DNA of 16,896 bases from Saccharofermentans sp. (GTDB lineage: Bacteria > Bacillota_A > Clostridia > Saccharofermentanales > Saccharofermentanaceae), in contig JAILHX010000003.1 of the NCBI GenBank assembly GCA_024695565.1, positions 1 through 16,896 of the forward strand, written 5' to 3'. Below the pieces are notes generated by a model, which was given only the letters and a program-made list of their open reading frames with translations, was not told the origin of the DNA and did not search any database. The position numbers and the translations under genes are program-made. This document shows, one piece after another, positions 6,509 through 13,336 of this stretch (the first letter of the stretch is position 1; every line of letters starts with the position of its first letter).

Positions 6509-7721
6509 TATTCAGATACTCCCGTTCCTTTTCACTGAGGGCATTGCCCGCCAGTTCAACCAGATACTTATACCATTCGCTTACCGGTCTGTCATCATAT
6601 ATTTTTGCATCCAATCCGTCAACAATTATGCTGTCTACTGCATCCTCGATCTGCTCAATGGTATTGATTCCGGAAAGCGCAGTCTCAAGCTCGCTGAGGT
6701 TTGCATCGGAATAGATGAGTCCCTTTATGAGCGCAACATAACTAAGTGCACGGTTGAGAGGAACGCTGTCAGCAACTCTTATCTCGATGAACTTCTTGAT
6801 CCTGAAGTGGAAGAATCCCATTGAGATGAAGTGCTCGATCAGACGTTCTTTGCGGGGGCTCTGAGGGTCTTCTTCAACAACGCCGTCGCTAATGAGGTCT
6901 GATGCTGTGGAACTTCCCACATAAGAAGTCTCACCTTCATCGGTAAGAAGGATCAAAGGTGTATTGGTTATTACGTCAGCGATCTTGTCGTAACCGAAGT
7001 CATCATCAAAAGAATGCGGATAGAAACCGGTCCTGGCAGGATCCAGGTCATTCCATTCCTGGATCCTCAGAAGGTGTGTTTTATCTGAACCCTTCTCAAT
7101 GACGGATCCCTCGTAAGACTTGTTTTCGAGAGCGATCATGAGAACGGGAGATATCTTCTGCAGTACCAGGAGCTTGCGGACGAGATCTTCCTCAGAACTG
7201 TAATCAACTGAGATCTGGACAGAAGAAGATGCCCTCATCATGTACTTGCCGTATTTTCCGCTTTCCCTGAAGTATTCATCCATGTACTTGTAACGCTTCT
7301 TGCGGGACAACGGGATATCATCAGGATCGAGCTCGCCGGATTCAACCAGAGGGAGATTGCCTTTGGTTATTATGTGATATCCGCGCTGCTCGAAAATCGG
7401 CACCCAGACCAAAAGAAACTCTTTATAGGTATTCTTTATCTCATCGATGTCCGACATCGGATCAATGCTTATCTCAAACTGGCAGGCAGGCTCCAAAGTA
7501 ACGGAATATCCGGGCGTAACATAGCCGACCGGATATCCGTCCATATATATAATTTCCGCGGAAAGTTCTTTTGCAACTTTCCCTATAAGTTCAGTAACTT
7601 CATCAAAACCTATCTGAATGCCCTGACCGTTCACCACGAAGTGTTCTATCTCAAGACCTAACGTTTGGTTGTCCGTCTCGCCTGAGCGGATGTAATCAAC
7701 GATATTCTGATGTAATGACAT
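6501..7721 (-). CDS. Glutamate-cysteine ligase, GCS2 family
   Basis: A 406-residue protein with features of the carboxylate-amine ligase GCS2 family (plant-type GshA/EgtA): LGLEIEHFVV near the N-terminus with the metal-binding Glu residues, VTLEPACQFEISIDP, the strong MMRASSSVQISVDY segment, and a late FIEIRVADSVP. It should join glutamate and cysteine to gamma-glutamylcysteine using ATP. ATG 7721 is preceded by GGAGG at 7 nt spacing. A 51-nt gap without visible structure separates it from the cysteine synthase upstream; it overlaps the amidotransferase downstream. No GshB-like glutathione synthetase follows. The position after two cysteine-forming genes fits cysteine as substrate. The exact acceptor is not proven by sequence. 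Confidence 0.85.
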   Translation of the reverse strand: MSLHQNIVDYIRSGETDNQTLGLEIEHFVVNGQGIQIGFDEVTELIGKVAKELSAEIIYMDGYPVGYVTPGYSVTLEPACQFEISIDPMSDIDEIKNTYKEFLLVWVPIFEQRGYHIITKGNLPLVESGELDPDDIPLSRKKRYKYMDEYFRESGKYGKYMMRASSSVQISVDYSSEEDLVRKLLVLQKISPVLMIALENKSYEGSVIEKGSDKTHLLRIQEWNDLDPARTGFYPHSFDDDFGYDKIADVITNTPLILLTDEGETSYVGSSTASDLISDGVVEEDPQSPRKERLIEHFISMGFFHFRIKKFIEIRVADSVPLNRALSYVALIKGLIYSDANLSELETALSGINTIEQIEDAVDSIIVDGLDAKIYDDRPVSEWYKYLVELAGNALSEKEREYLNNV

Positions 7722-7772
7722 GTCTTCTCCTCCTCATGCTTTTCCGGTCTTTATAGGCATCCTTATTCCTCA

Positions 7773-8687
7773 TTAATCGAATAATCCTTTGCTTAAATAT
7801 CTGTCGCCCCTGTCGGGGAATACCGTTACGATGTTGCCGCTGTCGATCTCATCAGCGAGTCTTAATGCTGCTGCGAGCGCCGCTCCTGAAGAAGATCCCG
7901 CGAGGATTCCCTCATGCTTTGCAAGTTTCCTTGAAGCTTCGAAAGCTTCATCATCAGTAACTTTTATGACCTTATCAACGAGTGTGATGTCCATTGTATC
8001 TGCGATAAAATCGTTGCCTATTCCTTCGATGTTGTAATCGAAGTGTTCTCCTCCGCCGATCGTGGAACCGTAAGGATCAGCGAGTACGCCTACGACAGAA
8101 GGGTTCTGTTCCTTCAGGTACTTAACCACGCCTGAGAACGTTCCGCCGCTGCCTGCGCCAGCCACAAAGTAATCGACCTGACCGTCGAGCTGGCTGTAGA
8201 TCTCAGGACCTGTCGTCTCATAGTGTGCGAGAGGATTGGCGGGATTTCTGAACTGACGGAGCGAGATGGAACCCGGAATAGTCTTAAGGAGTTCTTCTGC
8301 CTTCTGCTCTGCTCCGAGCATTCCGCCTTCGCGTGATGTATGAACGATCTCGGCTCCCAGAGCCTTCATTACCTTCTGCTTCTCGATAGAAAACTTCTCG
8401 GGAACGGTAAAGATAACTCTTATACCCTGATTAAGCGCTGCAACTGCGATACCGATTCCGGTGTTGCCTGCCGTGGCATCCACGATAGTTCCGCCTTCTC
8501 CCAGAAGCCCTCTTTTCTTTGCATCTTCGATCATGTAAACGCCTACACGGTCTTTGACGCTTCCTTCGGGATTCATCAATTCAAGTTTTGCATAGATATT
8601 TACTCCGGGCTTAACGCCCATATGATTTATCTTGAGGATCGGAGTGTTGCCGATCATTTCCTTTATGTCCTGATATACGTTATTCAT
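7773..8687 (-). CDS. mccA: Cysteine synthase family protein, probably O-acetylserine-dependent cystathionine beta-synthase (MccA-like)
   Basis: A 304-residue PLP enzyme of fold type II. NPEGSVKDR (39-47) holds the PLP lysine Lys45, TAGNTGIG (73-80) binds the substrate carboxylate, and GAGSGGTFSG (177-186) binds the PLP phosphate. The segment VPEKFSIEKQ (95-104) differs from the MPETMS-ERR form of ordinary CysK and recalls Bacillus MccA/YrhA. The next gene upstream is MccB-like, as in the B. subtilis mccAB pair. It would therefore make cystathionine from homocysteine and O-acetylserine, or directly make cysteine from sulfide. ATG 8687 has GAGG 7 nt upstream and sits 9 nt after the lyase stop. 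The choice between CysK and MccA is moderate in certainty; the family is certain. Confidence 0.88.
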   Translation of the reverse strand: MNNVYQDIKEMIGNTPILKINHMGVKPGVNIYAKLELMNPEGSVKDRVGVYMIEDAKKRGLLGEGGTIVDATAGNTGIGIAVAALNQGIRVIFTVPEKFSIEKQKVMKALGAEIVHTSREGGMLGAEQKAEELLKTIPGSISLRQFRNPANPLAHYETTGPEIYSQLDGQVDYFVAGAGSGGTFSGVVKYLKEQNPSVVGVLADPYGSTIGGGEHFDYNIEGIGNDFIADTMDITLVDKVIKVTDDEAFEASRKLAKHEGILAGSSSGAALAAALRLADEIDSGNIVTVFPDRGDRYLSKGLFD

Positions 8688-8696
8688 ATGTCTGCC

Positions 8697-9863
8697 TCAT
8701 GCCTTTGCCGAATTCTCGATTGCCTGCTTAAGATCTGCGATAAGATCGTCAACATCTTCAATACCTACTGAGAGTCTGATGAGCTCATCTACGATACCTA
8801 CCTCTTTTCTGATATCTGCAGGTATCGCAGCGTGAGTCATCGTAGCGGGATGGCATACGAGTGATTCAACACCACCAAGGCTCTCTGCCAAGGTGATAAG
8901 CTGAAGCTTCTCGAAAAAGACCTTGTAGTCATACTTCTCGTTGAGGACAAAAGAGATCATAGCGCCTGCACCGTCTGCCTGCTTCTTCTGGATCTCATAA
9001 CCGGGATCTGTCTTAAGACCGGGATAATAAACCTTGCTGACATAGCCGCTCTCCACGAGCCACTCGGCAACCTTCTGAGCATTGGCAACGTGTCTGTCCA
9101 TGCGGACTCCCAAAGTCTTGATTCCTCTTATGATCAGGAAGCTGTCCCAGGGTGCGAGGACTCCGCCGATCGCATTCTGCAGATAGTAGAGCCTGTCTGC
9201 CAGTGCTTTGTCATTAACTACGACAAAACCTGAGATAGTGTCACTGTGACCACCTAAGTATTTGGTTCCGCTGTGAATTACGATGTCAGCACCAAGCGTC
9301 AGAGGACGCTGAAGATAAGGTGTAAGGAAAGTATTGTCTACAATAACGAGTTTGTTATGCTTCTTGCCGATCTTGGAGACTGCTTCGATATCTGTGATCG
9401 TAAGGAGCGGATTGGCGGGTGTCTCGATGTAGATAGCCTTTACGTCGTCATCGATAGCATTTTCGACTGCTTCAAGATCAGATGTATTTACGATCTTATA
9501 TGTGATATTGAAGTTCTTGAAAACATTATCGAGGATACGGAATGTACCGCCGTAGATATTATCCGATACGATAAGTTTGTCACCTGCTTTAAAGAGCGAG
9601 AGGACCGTGTTGATGGCTGCCAATCCTGAAGCAAATGCCAGACCGTACTGGCCCTGCTCGAGATCTGCTATGAGTTTTTCCAATGCAGCTCTTGTGGGGT
9701 TGCCTGTTCTCGAATACTCCCATCCTCTGTTCTTGCCGAGACCGTCCTGCTTATATGTGGATGTCTGGTATATCGGAACATTTACCGCACCCGTCGTCTC
9801 ATCACCGTCGATACCGCCGTGAATAAGTAAAGAATTGATCTTAATGTTCTCTTTGTTGCTCAT
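8697..9863 (-). CDS. mccB: Cystathionine gamma-lyase / Cys-Met metabolism PLP enzyme (MccB-like)
   Basis: A 388-residue fold type I PLP enzyme. Landmarks: LLIHGGIDGDETTGAVNVPIY at the N-terminus, YSRTGNPTR (50-58), SDNIYGGT with Tyr104, IVDNTF with Asp176 pairing to the PLP ring nitrogen, and SGTKYLGGHSD with the PLP lysine Lys201. The N-terminal signature is very close to B. subtilis MccB (LMIHGGITGDEKTGAVSVPIY), favouring cystathionine gamma-lyase in reverse transsulfuration over MetB. I chose ATG 9863, which follows GGAGG at 8 nt. An in-frame ATG at 9953 would translate through the attenuator hairpin and add a non-homologous extension. First structural gene behind the Cys-codon leader and Rrf2-type operator. 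Confidence 0.9.
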   Translation of the reverse strand: MSNKENIKINSLLIHGGIDGDETTGAVNVPIYQTSTYKQDGLGKNRGWEYSRTGNPTRAALEKLIADLEQGQYGLAFASGLAAINTVLSLFKAGDKLIVSDNIYGGTFRILDNVFKNFNITYKIVNTSDLEAVENAIDDDVKAIYIETPANPLLTITDIEAVSKIGKKHNKLVIVDNTFLTPYLQRPLTLGADIVIHSGTKYLGGHSDTISGFVVVNDKALADRLYYLQNAIGGVLAPWDSFLIIRGIKTLGVRMDRHVANAQKVAEWLVESGYVSKVYYPGLKTDPGYEIQKKQADGAGAMISFVLNEKYDYKVFFEKLQLITLAESLGGVESLVCHPATMTHAAIPADIRKEVGIVDELIRLSVGIEDVDDLIADLKQAIENSAKA

Positions 9864-9890
9864 TTTATTTTCCTCCGGATATGTTTTGAG

Positions 9891-9927
9891 ATAAAAAGCC
9901 CGGGGCATCTTATCTGCTCCGGGCTTA
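9891..9927 (-). terminator. Attenuator terminator in the leader of the cysteine operon
   Basis: On the minus strand AAGCCCGG (9926-9919) and CCGGGCTT (9903-9896) form an 8-bp GC-rich stem around a 15-nt loop, followed by TTTTTAT. It lies between the Cys leader peptide stop (9950) and the mccB start (9863), so it must be read through for expression. A CGGGC run in the leader (9990-9994 on the minus strand) is complementary to GCCCG of the 5' arm and could form a weak antiterminator. Confidence 0.8.
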
Positions 9928-9949
9928 TAGAACATGCACTCTAAATGAT

Positions 9950-10030
9950 TCATTTACATCGAATCAGATTAAGACAGCAATCTTCCATTGCCCGTGTATT
10001 CAACATACAACAACAACACATACACTTCAT
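9950..10030 (-). CDS. Cysteine-rich leader peptide (26 aa) of the cysteine operon attenuator
   Basis: A short reading frame of 26 codons starting MKCMCCCCM and ending RCK. Eight residues are cysteine, including four consecutive TGT codons and a later Cys-Cys pair. GGAGAGGAGACAG upstream offers a Shine-Dalgarno sequence. It lies just downstream of a strong promoter and is followed by an intrinsic terminator before mccB. This is the classical arrangement for ribosome-mediated attenuation: with too little Cys-tRNA the ribosome would stall on the Cys codons and change folding downstream. The composition is very unlikely for a random frame. Its role is inferred from layout; a direct function of the peptide, such as metal or thiol binding, is possible but less likely. 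Confidence 0.85.
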   Translation of the reverse strand: MKCMCCCCMLNTRAMEDCCLNLIRCK

Positions 10031-10061
10031 GGTTACTGTCTCCTCTCCCGATATTGGTGTG

Positions 10062-10097
10062 ATTTTAACTCTATTAACCTACCATGTCAATAGGTAA
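10062..10097 (-). promoter_or_regulatory. Promoter and Rrf2-type operator of the cysteine operon
   Basis: On the minus strand a perfect TTGACA (10090-10085) and TAAAAT (10067-10062) are separated by 17 bp. The -35 lies inside a near-palindrome: the plus strand reads TAACCTA (10075-10081), nine bases, TAGGTAA (10091-10097). The same site occurs at the iscS and alcohol dehydrogenase promoters. Occupation would block the -35, consistent with repression. No terminator separates it from iscU, which ends at 10104, so some transcripts from the iscS promoter may run on. Confidence 0.75.
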
Positions 10098-10103
10098 TTA
10101 CTA

Positions 10104-10484
10104 TTACTGGTTTTTTCCGTTCTCTTCGTAGTCTTTAAGCGCTGCTTCGATAGCTTCCTGTGCCAGTACTGAGCAGTGCATCTTATAATCCGGCAGACCG
10201 TCCAAAGCTTCTGCAACAGCCTTGTTGGTAAGCTGTCTTGCTTCCTCAACGGGCTTGCCCTTGATGAGTTCTGTTGCCATCGAACTTGAAGCGATAGCGC
10301 TTCCGCAGCCGAATGTCTCGAACTTAACATCCTTTACGATGTCATCTTCGATCTTAAGATACATCTTCATGATGTCTCCGCACTTTGCGTTGCCGACTGT
10401 GCCTACACCGTTTGCGTCTTCAAGAACGCCAACGTTTCTCGGATTTCTGAAGTGATCCATTACCTTCTCGCTATATAAAGCCAT
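10104..10484 (-). CDS. iscU: Fe-S cluster assembly scaffold IscU/NifU-like
   Basis: A 126-residue scaffold protein of the usual IscU length, with the three conserved cysteines: Cys35 in GNAKCGD (with Asp37), Cys60 in TFGCGSA, and Cys104 in KMHCSVLA next to His103. These hold the nascent [2Fe-2S] cluster. There is no C-terminal Nfu domain. AAGGGGG lies 7 nt before the ATG, and only 12 nt separate the gene from iscS upstream, so the desulfurase and its scaffold are made from one message. This is the Clostridial two-gene NifS-NifU type arrangement, with the Rrf2 regulator divergent. The first promoter of the cysteine operon begins immediately downstream. Confidence 0.95.
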   Translation of the reverse strand: MALYSEKVMDHFRNPRNVGVLEDANGVGTVGNAKCGDIMKMYLKIEDDIVKDVKFETFGCGSAIASSSMATELIKGKPVEEARQLTNKAVAEALDGLPDYKMHCSVLAQEAIEAALKDYEENGKNQ

Positions 10485-10496
10485 GATGATTCCCCC

Positions 10497-11681
10497 TTAT
10501 AAGATAAACTGTGTCTTGCCTGCAACGAGATCTCTCCATACCGGCGAGAAACCTCTTAAGTATTCAACAACTTCTTTGACCGCCTTAATGATGTAATCCG
10601 CATCTTCATCGGTGATGTCTTCACCGATCGAGAGTCTTAACGAACCGTGGGCAACATCGTGAACACGGCCGATAGCGAGAAGAACATGTGAAGGATCTAA
10701 TGATCCTGACGTACATGCGCTTCCGGAAGATGCTGCGATCCCCTTATCGTCCAGCAGGAGAAGGAGTGATTCGCCTTCGATACCTTCAAAACAGAAATTG
10801 ATATTTGAAGGAACTCTGCTGTTAAGATCTCCGTTGACCGCAGAATGCGGGATCTCGGATAAGCCCTTGATGATCTTATCTCTTACCGGAGTAAGCTTTG
10901 CCTTATAGGCATCAAGCTTTTCAACTGACTCTTTGAGAGCTGCAGCCATTGCTGCGATCGCGGGAACATTCTCCGTTCCTGCTCTTCTGCCTCTCTCCTG
11001 GGCACCGCCTTCGATAAGGTTAACAAGTCTTACGCCCTTCTTGGCATAGAGGAATCCGACTCCCTTAGGTCCGTGGAACTTGTGTCCTGAAGCAGAGAGC
11101 ATATCGATATTGTCTTCTTCAACATTAACTTTGATATGGCCTACTGCCTGAACCGCATCTGTATGGAAAAGGACTCCGTGCGCTCTGCATACGGCACCGA
11201 TCTCTCTTATCGGCTGGATGGTTCCGATCTCGTTATTTGCATACATTACCGTAACAAGGCAGGTATCCTCACGGATAGCCTCTTCAACCTGTTCAGGAAG
11301 AACGATTCCGTTCTCGTGAACGTCAAGAAGAGTTACTTCGAAGCCCTCTTTCTCGAGTTTTCTTAATGTATGTAAAATTGCGTGGTGCTCGAAAGCCGTT
11401 GATATGATGTGCTTCTTACCCTTAGCTGCTCCGAGCTTGGCTGCAGTGATGAGAGCCTGGTTATCGGCTTCACTTCCGCCTGAAGTAAAAAGTATCTCCT
11501 TAGGATCTGCTCCTATGCAATCGGCAACATCCTTCCTGGCCTGCTCTAATACTTCCTTCGCCTTCTGACCGAATTCGTAGAGGCTCGAAGGGTTGCCGTA
11601 AGTATCTCCGATAAGGCTCATCATGGTCTCTATAGCCTTATCGCTCATCTTTGTTGTAGCGGCATTATCTGCGTAAATCAC
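10497..11681 (-). CDS. iscS: Cysteine desulfurase IscS/NifS-like
   Basis: A 394-residue fold type I PLP enzyme. YADNAATT opens the protein; SGGSEADN, the EHH motif (His100), HTDAVQAVGH and SGHKFHGPKG with PLP lysine Lys201 follow. The mobile-loop catalytic cysteine is Cys323 in SSGSACTSGS, within the group that includes IscS and NifS. It releases sulfur from cysteine as a persulfide for Fe-S clusters (via IscU) and possibly thiolated tRNAs. The start is GTG 11681, with AAGGAG 9 nt upstream. Its promoter carries the Rrf2-type site and lies back to back with the regulator gene. Confidence 0.95.
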   Translation of the reverse strand: MIYADNAATTKMSDKAIETMMSLIGDTYGNPSSLYEFGQKAKEVLEQARKDVADCIGADPKEILFTSGGSEADNQALITAAKLGAAKGKKHIISTAFEHHAILHTLRKLEKEGFEVTLLDVHENGIVLPEQVEEAIREDTCLVTVMYANNEIGTIQPIREIGAVCRAHGVLFHTDAVQAVGHIKVNVEEDNIDMLSASGHKFHGPKGVGFLYAKKGVRLVNLIEGGAQERGRRAGTENVPAIAAMAAALKESVEKLDAYKAKLTPVRDKIIKGLSEIPHSAVNGDLNSRVPSNINFCFEGIEGESLLLLLDDKGIAASSGSACTSGSLDPSHVLLAIGRVHDVAHGSLRLSIGEDITDEDADYIIKAVKEVVEYLRGFSPVWRDLVAGKTQFIL

Positions 11682-11716
11682 CTTTGGTGTCTCCTTGTTA
11701 ATTTATTCTCGCCGAT

Positions 11717-11752
11717 ACAATACGACAATAAACCCACCAAGTCAATAGGTAT
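11717..11752 (-). promoter_or_regulatory. iscS promoter with Rrf2-type operator
   Basis: On the minus strand TTGACT (11745-11740) and TATTGT (11722-11717) are 17 bp apart. The plus strand reads AAACCCA (11730-11736), nine bases, TAGGTAT (11746-11752), a somewhat degenerate copy of TAACCTA-N9-TAGGTTA. The operator again covers the -35. Confidence 0.7.
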
Positions 11753-11755
11753 TTC

Positions 11756-11791
11756 TTGATTTACCCACCTACCTTTAGGTATAATAGGTAA
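11756..11791 (+). promoter_or_regulatory. Rrf2 regulator promoter with probable autoregulatory site
   Basis: TTGATT (11756-11761) and TATAAT (11780-11785) are 18 bp apart. CTACCTT, nine bases, TAGGTAA (11769-11791) fits the operator spacing with a weak left half and overlaps the -10. A second compact repeat ACCTA-CCTT-TAGGT lies at 11767-11780. Together with the adjacent iscS operator, this suggests that the regulator controls both directions. Confidence 0.6.
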
Positions 11792-11813
11792 AAACATGAT
11801 GGAGGACCAGGAA

Positions 11814-12209
11814 ATGATTTCCACCCGGGGAAGATATGCATTAAGGGTAATGATCGATCTCGCCGAGAATAACACCGGCTCATTTATTCCGCTCAAGGAT
11901 ATAGCCGAGCGGCAGGAGATCTCGAAGAAATATCTGGAGATCATAGTCAAGGACATGGTCAGCGGCGGACTCATCGTAGGTGCCAGCGGCAAAGGCGGCG
12001 GATATAAACTCATCAAGAAACCCGAGGAATACATCGTCGGCGAGATCTTGGAACTCATGGAAGGAACTCTTAACTCAGTCGTATGTCTGGCTGACGAGAA
12101 CTATAAATGCGACAGAAGGAAGATCTGCAAGACACTTCCTATGTGGAAAGAGTTTGACGGTATCGTTCACGACTATTTCTATGGCAAGAAACTGACAGAT
12201 CTGCTCTGA
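11814..12209 (+). CDS. Rrf2 family transcriptional regulator with Fe-S-type cysteines (IscR/CymR-like)
   Basis: A 131-residue regulator. It begins MISTRGRYALRVMIDLAE, the standard Rrf2 opening, followed by a winged helix-turn-helix (IPLKDIAERQEISKKYLEIIVKDM, then GGLIVGASGKGGGYKL as the wing). Three cysteines follow at 91, 99 and 105 (C-x7-C-x5-C), close to the C-x5-C-x5-C that binds [2Fe-2S] in E. coli IscR; B. subtilis CymR lacks them. I chose ATG 11814, which has GGAGG 8 nt upstream; ATG 11796 lacks a site. The divergent iscS-iscU pair and the shared operators at three promoters indicate that it senses Fe-S or cysteine status and represses these genes. Whether it is IscR-like or CymR-like in signal is unresolved. 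Confidence 0.92.
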   Translation: MISTRGRYALRVMIDLAENNTGSFIPLKDIAERQEISKKYLEIIVKDMVSGGLIVGASGKGGGYKLIKKPEEYIVGEILELMEGTLNSVVCLADENYKCDRRKICKTLPMWKEFDGIVHDYFYGKKLTDLL

Positions 12210-12248
12210 TACTCTTCCCTGTTTATTTTCGAGAGCATTAAAAGATAT

Positions 12249-12290
12249 GCTGTCTCATACGCGGGTTTGCCGTTTGTGAGGCAGCTTAAT
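12249..12290 (+). terminator. Terminator after the Rrf2 gene
   Basis: GCTGTCTCA (12249-12257) pairs with TGAGGCAGC (12277-12285) with one T-G wobble, followed by TTAATTTAT. The loop has a small inner pairing (ACG / CGT). It has the same CTGTCTC/GAGGCAG core as the ddh terminator. Confidence 0.65.
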
Positions 12291-12315
12291 TTATGTCTGA
12301 GTGTTAGTCGATTCT

Positions 12316-12433
12316 GCCAAGTACGAAAAAATAACGAAATGAGCTGTTTTCATCACTATTTCGTGCAAAACACCGCAAAAATGCACGTAGGCGACACGAT
12401 TTCTTTGAATTTCTGCACTTTTTCGTACCTGGC
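12316..12433. repeat. Nested inverted repeats built on ACGAAA/TTTCGT
   Basis: Outer arms GCCAAGTACGAAAAA (12316-12330) and TTTTTCGTACCTGGC (12419-12433) match in 14 of 15 positions and span 118 bp. Inside, ACGAAAT (12334) faces ATTTCGT (12358), and ACGATTT (12396) imperfectly faces TTTTCGT (12420), both 24 bp start to start. GTGCA / TGCAC (12364 and 12382) form another small pair. No gene is credible in the gene-free 12210-12743 stretch, and the long plus-strand frame through it ignores these hairpins. Confidence 0.65.
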
Positions 12434-12444
12434 ACCAAGCACTC

Positions 12445-12477
12445 GAAAAAAATACGCCCGGGAATTGCTCCCGGGCG
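12445..12477 (-). terminator. Strong intrinsic terminator on the minus strand
   Basis: CGCCCGGGA (12455-12463) and TCCCGGGCG (12469-12477) form a perfect 9-bp stem with a 5-nt loop. On the minus strand it is followed by TATTTTTTT. The nearest minus-strand gene already ends at 12744 with its own terminator, so this one is either a backup or ends an unrecognised transcript. Confidence 0.7.
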
Positions 12478-12512
12478 CGGCCTATTTCAGTTTCAAGAAG
12501 TACTCCTGTAGG

Positions 12513-12551
12513 AGTGACGAAAAGCTCCTGTTTTGTGAATATTTCGTCACT
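12513..12551. repeat. Inverted repeat AGTGACGAAA / TTTCGTCACT
   Basis: A perfect 10-bp inverted repeat with a 19-nt centre. Its core words ACGAAAA (12517) and ATTTCGT (12541) are again 24 bp apart start to start, as in the two pairs at 12334 and 12396. A small perfect hairpin ACTCCT-GT-AGGAGT (12502-12515) overlaps its left edge. Confidence 0.6.
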
Positions 12552-12606
12552 GGCGCTGTTGCACATGCTTATCTCAGTGGAATGCGCCTTTCTGTATATG
12601 ATTGTC

Positions 12607-12647
12607 AAAAAAGGACACGATATCACCAGTGTTTCGTGTCCTTTTTC
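12607..12647. terminator. Bidirectional intrinsic terminator
   Basis: AAAAAGGACACGA (12608-12620) and TCGTGTCCTTTTT (12634-12646) form a perfect 13-bp stem around a 13-nt loop, with an A-run before and T-run after. It would terminate transcription in both directions, which fits its place between convergent genes. Confidence 0.7.
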
Positions 12648-12679
12648 AGCACCGGGTTGCCAGACACACCCAGCCATGC

Positions 12680-12713
12680 AAAAACGGGCTGCCTCAAATC
12701 AGAGACAGCCCGT
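12680..12713 (-). terminator. Terminator of the alcohol dehydrogenase / AhpD-like operon
   Basis: On the minus strand ACGGGCTGTCTC and GAGGCAGCCCGT (12713-12702 and 12695-12684) pair with a single A-C mismatch and loop TGATTT, followed by TTTTTGC. It lies 31 nt after the stop at 12744 and has the same core as the ddh terminator. Confidence 0.85.
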
Positions 12714-12743
12714 ATGAATCTTCAGAATCGACCGGATAAGATA

Positions 12744-13298
12744 TTACTTAATAGCTTCTCTCCAGGTTGCAGGCTTGAATTCATCAAGCAGAGGAAGGAG
12801 GCGCTTATCTACGTCGATCTTAAATACTGCATTGAAGTTGTTGGTTGCGATCATCTGACCTGCAAAGCCTACGATTACAACGAGTTCCTGATCGTTGAAG
12901 AATTTTCTCAAGTTCTCGAAAAACTCATCGGATACTGCTGTAGGGTTCTTTACATACTGCTCAGCGAGTTCTGCAAGAACTGTTTCCTTCTCGTCGTAAA
13001 CAAGGTTAGCAGGATCAAGACCTAAGCCCTTTACGTCACTGATGAAGAAAAGTGAGCAGAGCTGGCATGAGTTTGTTGTTGAGATCTTGTGAGCATAAAG
13101 GATAGCATCCTTCTCACCGATTACTTCAACAAGTCTCTTCCATGATGTGTACCAAGCCATATATGCGTCATATGTAGCAGCATCATTGAGAAGACCCTTC
13201 TTCATGTTTGTTACTGCGTTGCGGCCTGCGAGCTCATCATAGCGCTCCTTCTCTGCACCTGTTGCTTCGTTCTGTTCTACCAATTTGATTCTAGCCAT
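12744..13298 (-). CDS. Carboxymuconolactone decarboxylase / AhpD-like protein with CxxC
   Basis: A 184-residue, mostly helical soluble protein. The segment AILYAHKISTTNSCQLCSLFF carries Cys78-x-x-Cys81, the redox-active CxxC position of AhpD-type members of the carboxymuconolactone decarboxylase family. The helix after it and the ILYA segment also fit the fold. AhpD reduces a peroxiredoxin or a lipoyl partner; the partner here is unknown. ATG 13298 follows AAAGGAG at 8 nt. It is the second gene of the operon, 38 nt after the iron alcohol dehydrogenase, and is followed by a strong terminator. The operon's Cys leader and Rrf2-type operator suggest a role linked to thiol or redox balance, which is inference from regulation. 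Confidence 0.82.
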   Translation of the reverse strand: MARIKLVEQNEATGAEKERYDELAGRNAVTNMKKGLLNDAATYDAYMAWYTSWKRLVEVIGEKDAILYAHKISTTNSCQLCSLFFISDVKGLGLDPANLVYDEKETVLAELAEQYVKNPTAVSDEFFENLRKFFNDQELVVIVGFAGQMIATNNFNAVFKIDVDKRLLPLLDEFKPATWREAIK

Positions 13299-13336
13299 TT
13301 TTGTTTCTCCTTTGCGTTTTTCACTCGGTATTTTTA

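Noticed and set aside
9863..9953. Upstream in-frame start of the gamma-lyase at 9953
   Set aside because: It would translate through the attenuator terminator, lacks a ribosome binding site and adds 30 residues not seen in the family; GGAGG supports 9863.
9950..10100. T-box riboswitch upstream of the cysteine operon
   Set aside because: Only about 200 nt lie between promoter and gene, no T-box sequence was found, and the space is taken up by a Cys leader frame and a simple terminator.
11678..12058. Minus-strand frame of 126 codons opposite the Rrf2 gene
   Set aside because: Antisense shadow of a clearly recognised regulator.
12291..12677. Minus-strand frame of 128 codons
   Set aside because: It runs through the perfect 9-bp terminator at 12455-12477 and the nested inverted repeats; no start signal.
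12267..13025. Long plus-strand frame of 252 codons
   Set aside because: It crosses three terminator hairpins and the inverted repeats, then runs antisense through the AhpD-like gene; composition is not protein-like and there is no good ribosome binding site.
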